DNA of 24,383 nt from an uncultured Acetatifactor sp. (lineage in GTDB: Bacteria; Bacillota; Clostridia; Lachnospirales; Lachnospiraceae), in contig CAJUGH010000047.1 of the NCBI GenBank assembly GCA_910586215.1, positions 1 through 24,383 of the forward strand, written 5' to 3'. Each line of letters begins with the position of its first letter. Position 1 is the first letter of the stretch. Both the position numbers and the translations under genes were made by a program. The notes under the pieces were generated by a model. That model searched no databases. It saw nothing but the letters and a program-made list of their open reading frames with translations, and was not told where the DNA came from. Of this stretch, positions 21,840 through 24,383 are shown one piece after another.

Positions 21840-22770
21840 TGTTTTCCACCCCTTTTACTGAAAGCGCAAACAAAATTTCTCCGATGTCTCCATTGATACA
21901 AATAGATTTCTTTTTTATTTTATCAGGTGCATATGCCTCTCCATAGTTCAGGCAGACATAAACAGCATCTTTCCATTCGTGCACCATGCGCCAAAAACTG
22001 TACTTTACTATTGTTGGCGTATTGAATCCGACTGCTGCCTCTAAAAACAGCACTTTCCTATTCCGATGTCTGCGCAAAAATTCTGCATACTGCTCCGAAG
22101 CCTTATGCCATCCTTCATCCTCTACAAAGGTATGGTCTGCCCGGAGGTTCATGCTCATGGGTTCCCCGCACTTCGGGCAATGCGGAACAAGGTCTGACGG
22201 AACCGCCATTTTAGGTGATGCGTCTTCCGGCAGAATCAACGTACCATCCGTATCAATCCTATAGCCCTGGGCTTCGACCATTTCCCGAATAACAGCCTCA
22301 TTGTCGTAGGTATTCTGGTGACACGGCCTGCTGCACTGGAACAGTCCATAGTCCCCCTGTGTGTAGAATAGACGGTGTTTATCAAATCCAGCCTTTTGGA
22401 AACAATGATCCACATTCGTTGTCAGCACGAAATAATCTTTGTCTTCCACCAGATTGTACAGTTTATGGTAGACCGGCTTGGGGGCATCCATATACCGGTT
22501 GATATAAATGTACCGGCTCCAGTAAGCCCAATGTTCTTCCAGCGTATCATATGGGTGGAACCCACCGGAATACATATCCTTGAAATGATACTTTTCCGCA
22601 AAGTCATGGAAGTATCTCTCAAAACGTTCTCCTGTGTAAACAAAGCCCGCGGAAGTAGAGAGGCCGGCGCCAGCACCAACCACTATGGCATCCGTTTTGC
22701 CCAGAGCCTCGCGCAGTCTGCCAATGCCATTTGGCGTGTCCTCTACTTTGTATGTTCTCCAGCCAAACAT
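21793..22770 (-). CDS. Class M sirtuin (SirTM), protein ADP-ribosyltransferase
   Basis: About 325 residues from ATG 22770 (AAAGGCGG upstream); GTG 22779 gives three more. The Rossmann start is VVGAGAGLSTSAGF, then VLTTNVDHCFQKAGF. The catalytic His of deacylase sirtuins is replaced: the motif reads FYTQGDYGLFQC. Counting from the GTG, Asn122, Gln141 and Asp143 stand four positions after Asn118, Gln137 and Asp139 of Streptococcus pyogenes SirTM, a known NAD-dependent ADP-ribosyltransferase. A CPKCG half of the zinc site is present near 200-205. In streptococci and staphylococci the target is a lipoylated GcvH-like protein encoded in the same operon with a lipoate ligase; neither is in this window. 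The pair with the macrodomain gene forms a reversible modification system. Confidence 0.93.
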   Translation of the reverse strand: MFGWRTYKVEDTPNGIGRLREALGKTDAIVVGAGAGLSTSAGFVYTGERFERYFHDFAEKYHFKDMYSGGFHPYDTLEEHWAYWSRYIYINRYMDAPKPVYHKLYNLVEDKDYFVLTTNVDHCFQKAGFDKHRLFYTQGDYGLFQCSRPCHQNTYDNEAVIREMVEAQGYRIDTDGTLILPEDASPKMAVPSDLVPHCPKCGEPMSMNLRADHTFVEDEGWHKASEQYAEFLRRHRNRKVLFLEAAVGFNTPTIVKYSFWRMVHEWKDAVYVCLNYGEAYAPDKIKKKSICINGDIGEILFALSVKGVENSAGYDTGRAAGVSAP

Positions 22771-22804
22771 TATACACACCGCCTTTCTTCATAAATGTAT
22801 TTGT

Positions 22805-22876
22805 TGTAACTTTCTTTGCTACATTTAAAATACACCATTTTTATTGTAATGTCAATAGTTACATCTTCTTTTGTAA
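22805..22876. promoter_or_regulatory. Repeated TGTAA/TTACA half sites at the sirtuin promoter
   Basis: TGTAA-N9-TTACA (22845-22863) overlaps the -35 box. A second near-copy, TGTAA-N9-CTACA (22805-22823), lies between the -10 and the start codon, with centres 40 bp apart. A further TGTAA half site lies at 22872-22876. The spacing suggests an operator array. The Rrf2 protein encoded upstream is a candidate binder, but this is inference. Confidence 0.5.
22827..22855 (-). promoter_or_regulatory. Promoter of the sirtuin-macrodomain operon
   Basis: On the minus strand a perfect TTGACA (22850-22855), a 17-bp spacer and TATTTT (22827-22832) lie about 57 bp before the start codon. Confidence 0.75.
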
Positions 22877-22953
22877 GCATAAAAGGGAACGTATCGTTGC
22901 TGTGAACGGAATAAACAATAACAACGTATCCGTTTCCGGGTCTGTCCGCACAT

Positions 22954-22989
22954 AAAAAAACCTCCTCCAGTTGTTACACTGGTGAAGGT
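22954..22989 (-). terminator. Rho-independent terminator after the Rrf2 gene
   Basis: On the minus strand a 12-bp stem (ACCTTCACCAGT with ACTGGAGGAGGT, one wobble and one mismatch) with a 6-nt loop is followed by seven T. It lies 44 bp after the Rrf2 stop and separates it from the sirtuin unit. Confidence 0.88.
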
Positions 22990-23032
22990 ATTATCGGGCA
23001 GTCAGTGTCTTATGTCCCATCCTGCCATATTC

Positions 23033-23461
23033 TCACATACACTGCCTGATCTGTCCTGCCACATCCGCGATCGTATACTGCTTCATCTCATTTTCCATTG
23101 CCTTCTGGATACATATCAGTTTATCATCCAGCGCCTTATGGATGTTTTTCCCCACCGGACAGCAGGGGTTCGGATTCTCATGGAAATGAAACAATGCCCC
23201 TTCTTCTAACAGGTCAACCGCTTCATACACATCATAAAATGTAATCTCACTGACCGGCCTGGTAACCCTTGTGCCGCCAGTCCCCCTAGTCACCTGGATC
23301 AGTCCTGCCCTCTTAAGCTGGGACAGAATCTTCCTGACAACGACCGGGTTCACCTGGATACTGGATGCCAGGAAATCGCTGGTAATCTTGTAATCCTCCC
23401 CCAGCGTCTCCACACACGCCAGAATGTGTATGGCAATCGTAAACCTACTGGATATCTGCAT
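23033..23461 (-). CDS. Rrf2 family transcriptional regulator
   Basis: About 142 residues from ATG 23461, with GAGGTG 8 nt upstream. The winged helix is typical: MQISSRFTIAIHILAC, then ITSDFLASSIQVNPVVVRKILSQLKRAGLI and the wing VTRGTGGTRVTRP. Rrf2 members with an Fe-S cluster carry three spaced cysteines; here only the adjacent pair in NPNPCCPVGKNI is present, so it looks like the YwnA-like group without a cluster. Those proteins often respond to redox or thiol stress. It is transcribed separately from the sirtuin unit because a terminator follows. It may regulate its own gene and the adjacent ADP-ribosylation genes. Confidence 0.92.
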   Translation of the reverse strand: MQISSRFTIAIHILACVETLGEDYKITSDFLASSIQVNPVVVRKILSQLKRAGLIQVTRGTGGTRVTRPVSEITFYDVYEAVDLLEEGALFHFHENPNPCCPVGKNIHKALDDKLICIQKAMENEMKQYTIADVAGQIRQCM

Positions 23462-23512
23462 CGGAAGCACCTCTCTTTCTTCCTAACACTTTATCTTCAT
23501 TGCTTAGGCTTT

Positions 23513-23722
23513 TTAGCCCCAGCAGAATTTGTGATTCATTCTGCTTTCGGTGCGGTAGCCTTTCCTGTTTCGTTTTTTTGCATTAATGTTAGGCAATCTA
23601 ATCTTAAAAGCATTTTGGGGCGTTTCATTCAAAGGCTTTTCTATCAGACTTTCGTATGCCTTCATAATCTTGTTTCCAGCACCGTAAGCTTCCATTAAAA
23701 TGCCATTTGACATTCTATACCG
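23513..23722 (-). pseudogene. C-terminal remnant of a COG2865-type ATP-binding protein
   Basis: About 69 codons, bounded upstream by an in-frame stop at 23723-23725. The sequence YRMSNGILMEAYGAGNKIM, then KPLNETPQNAFKIRLPNIN, resembles the C-terminal part of AlbA_2/HATPase_c_4 proteins (COG2865, putative transcriptional regulators), where a motif like FYRLGLIEAYGTGI is followed by NAFKxxLPN. Full proteins are about 400-500 residues, so almost everything is missing. The sequence is AT-rich compared with the rest of the window. The family call is from motif memory. Confidence 0.5.
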
Positions 23723-23760
23723 TTAAAAATATCTTCACGCCACCTTCTAAACACCAATAT

Positions 23761-24383
23761 TTACTCGTCATCCTCCAATAAAGACATATTGATCAATTCC
23801 TGCAATTTCTTCTGTAGTACATTCTTATCTGGCAATTGGAGTTAATACTCTGCAACCATCATCGGAGATAGTGTTCTGCTCATAGCGTACTCAGCTAATC
23901 CAGAAATTCTATCACATAAGAATCTAAAAACGGATTTCCTTTCAATCCCTTTATCGGCTCAGGCAGCAGTTTTTCCTTAGACAACATATATCGTTCATAA
24001 TATCCACTGTCTATCTGACGGGCCAATTCCCGTGCTGAATAATTTTCTTTTATACAGAGAGTCATATAAAAATGACGTTCTTCAAGTGTTTTTCCCTTTG
24101 AAATGATAGCCAGATGATTGGACCAGCTTATTTGTGACAACAATGTTGTCACAAATTCATCATCTGCATACGTTTCATAAGATTTCTTCATACGATATAG
24201 GCCACGCCTGTTAAAACCCTTAATCCCAGGAAATACATTTTGGATTTCTTCTGCTACCGTATCTATATAAGCATCTCCGAATGATGTTTTCATGGATTCA
24301 TTACTTAGGTATTCTCCTACCTTCCAGTACATCTGAATCAATTCTTCATTTACTTTTTTGAGAGCATTCTGCCTTGATTGACT
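23761..24383 (-). pseudogene. DUF1016 (YhcG-like) gene with internal deletion and stop
   Basis: The frame enters from the right edge and reads the DUF1016 N-terminal domain (ALKKVNEELIQMYWKVGEYL, SWSNHLAIISKGKTLEERHFY, ENYSARELARQI, DSYVIEFLD), then stops at 23895-23897. One frame over, from 23895 down to 23761, AEYAMSRTLSPMMVAEY, an in-frame TAA, and LPDKNVLQKKLQELINMSLLEDDE match the very C-terminus of the same family (LSPTMVAEY... pattern). Intact members are about 340-370 residues with a PDDEXK nuclease domain in between. About 130-150 residues, the whole nuclease, are missing here, with a frameshift at the join and a nonsense codon after it. A deletion followed by decay is the simplest reading. 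Such genes often sit in restriction-modification or mobile islands. Confidence 0.75.

Noticed and set aside
22845..22863. GlnR/TnrA site at the sirtuin promoter
   Set aside because: GlnR/TnrA sites are TGTNA-N7-TNACA; here the half sites are separated by nine bases.

Overview
The window looks like a chromosomal piece of a Gram-positive, medium-to-high-GC Lachnospiraceae-type Firmicute (Clostridium cluster XIVa). The reasons are strong AGGAGG-type ribosome binding sites, sigma-A-like promoters, an AgrB/AgrD peptide signalling locus, VSDG-repeat surface protein sequence, a Csp-like subtilase, and a SirTM/macrodomain pair. This assignment is inference from gene content; no 16S or other phylogenetic marker is present.

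Layout. 1-498: start of a secreted, repeat-rich protein that runs off the left edge. 685-3833: an agr-type quorum sensing locus on the minus strand, made of two transcription units. The first is a LytTR response regulator plus GHKL sensor kinase, ending at a clear terminator. The second is agrB-agrD with its own promoter. The predicted autoinducing peptide ring is CSALI. 3834-4248: regulatory sequence and a terminator. 4249-5945: a redox group on the minus strand (two-domain carboxymuconolactone decarboxylase protein, DUF4405 cytochrome-b-like membrane protein, C-terminal flavin-reductase fragment) behind a promoter with a perfect palindrome. 6098-8029: S8 subtilase. 8173-9954: chemotaxis receptor with a structured leader. 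10105-12024: M18 aminopeptidase and a small unknown membrane protein. 12166-15655: a GDP-L-fucose cassette (gmd, fcl, manC). 15838-16389: DJ-1/PfpI protein.

16561-18194 is on the plus strand: a short-chain dehydrogenase with an eroded 5' end, an unusual array of five hairpins, and a ThuA-like protein whose 3' end overlaps a convergent MATE transporter. A Cys-rich DUF3795 protein precedes the MATE gene, and an AraC/GyrI-like regulator is divergent from it. 21000-23461 on the minus strand holds an Rrf2 regulator, a terminator, then a class M sirtuin and a zinc macrodomain hydrolase in overlapping frames. This is a compact reversible ADP-ribosylation module whose promoter carries repeated TGTAA/TTACA half sites. 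The right edge (23513-24383) is AT-rich and decayed: a remnant of a COG2865-type ATP-binding protein and a DUF1016 (YhcG-like) gene that has lost its nuclease domain.

The items most worth following are the agr locus with its readable peptide, the SirTM-macrodomain pair without the lipoyl carrier partners in view, and the hairpin array at 17304-17454.
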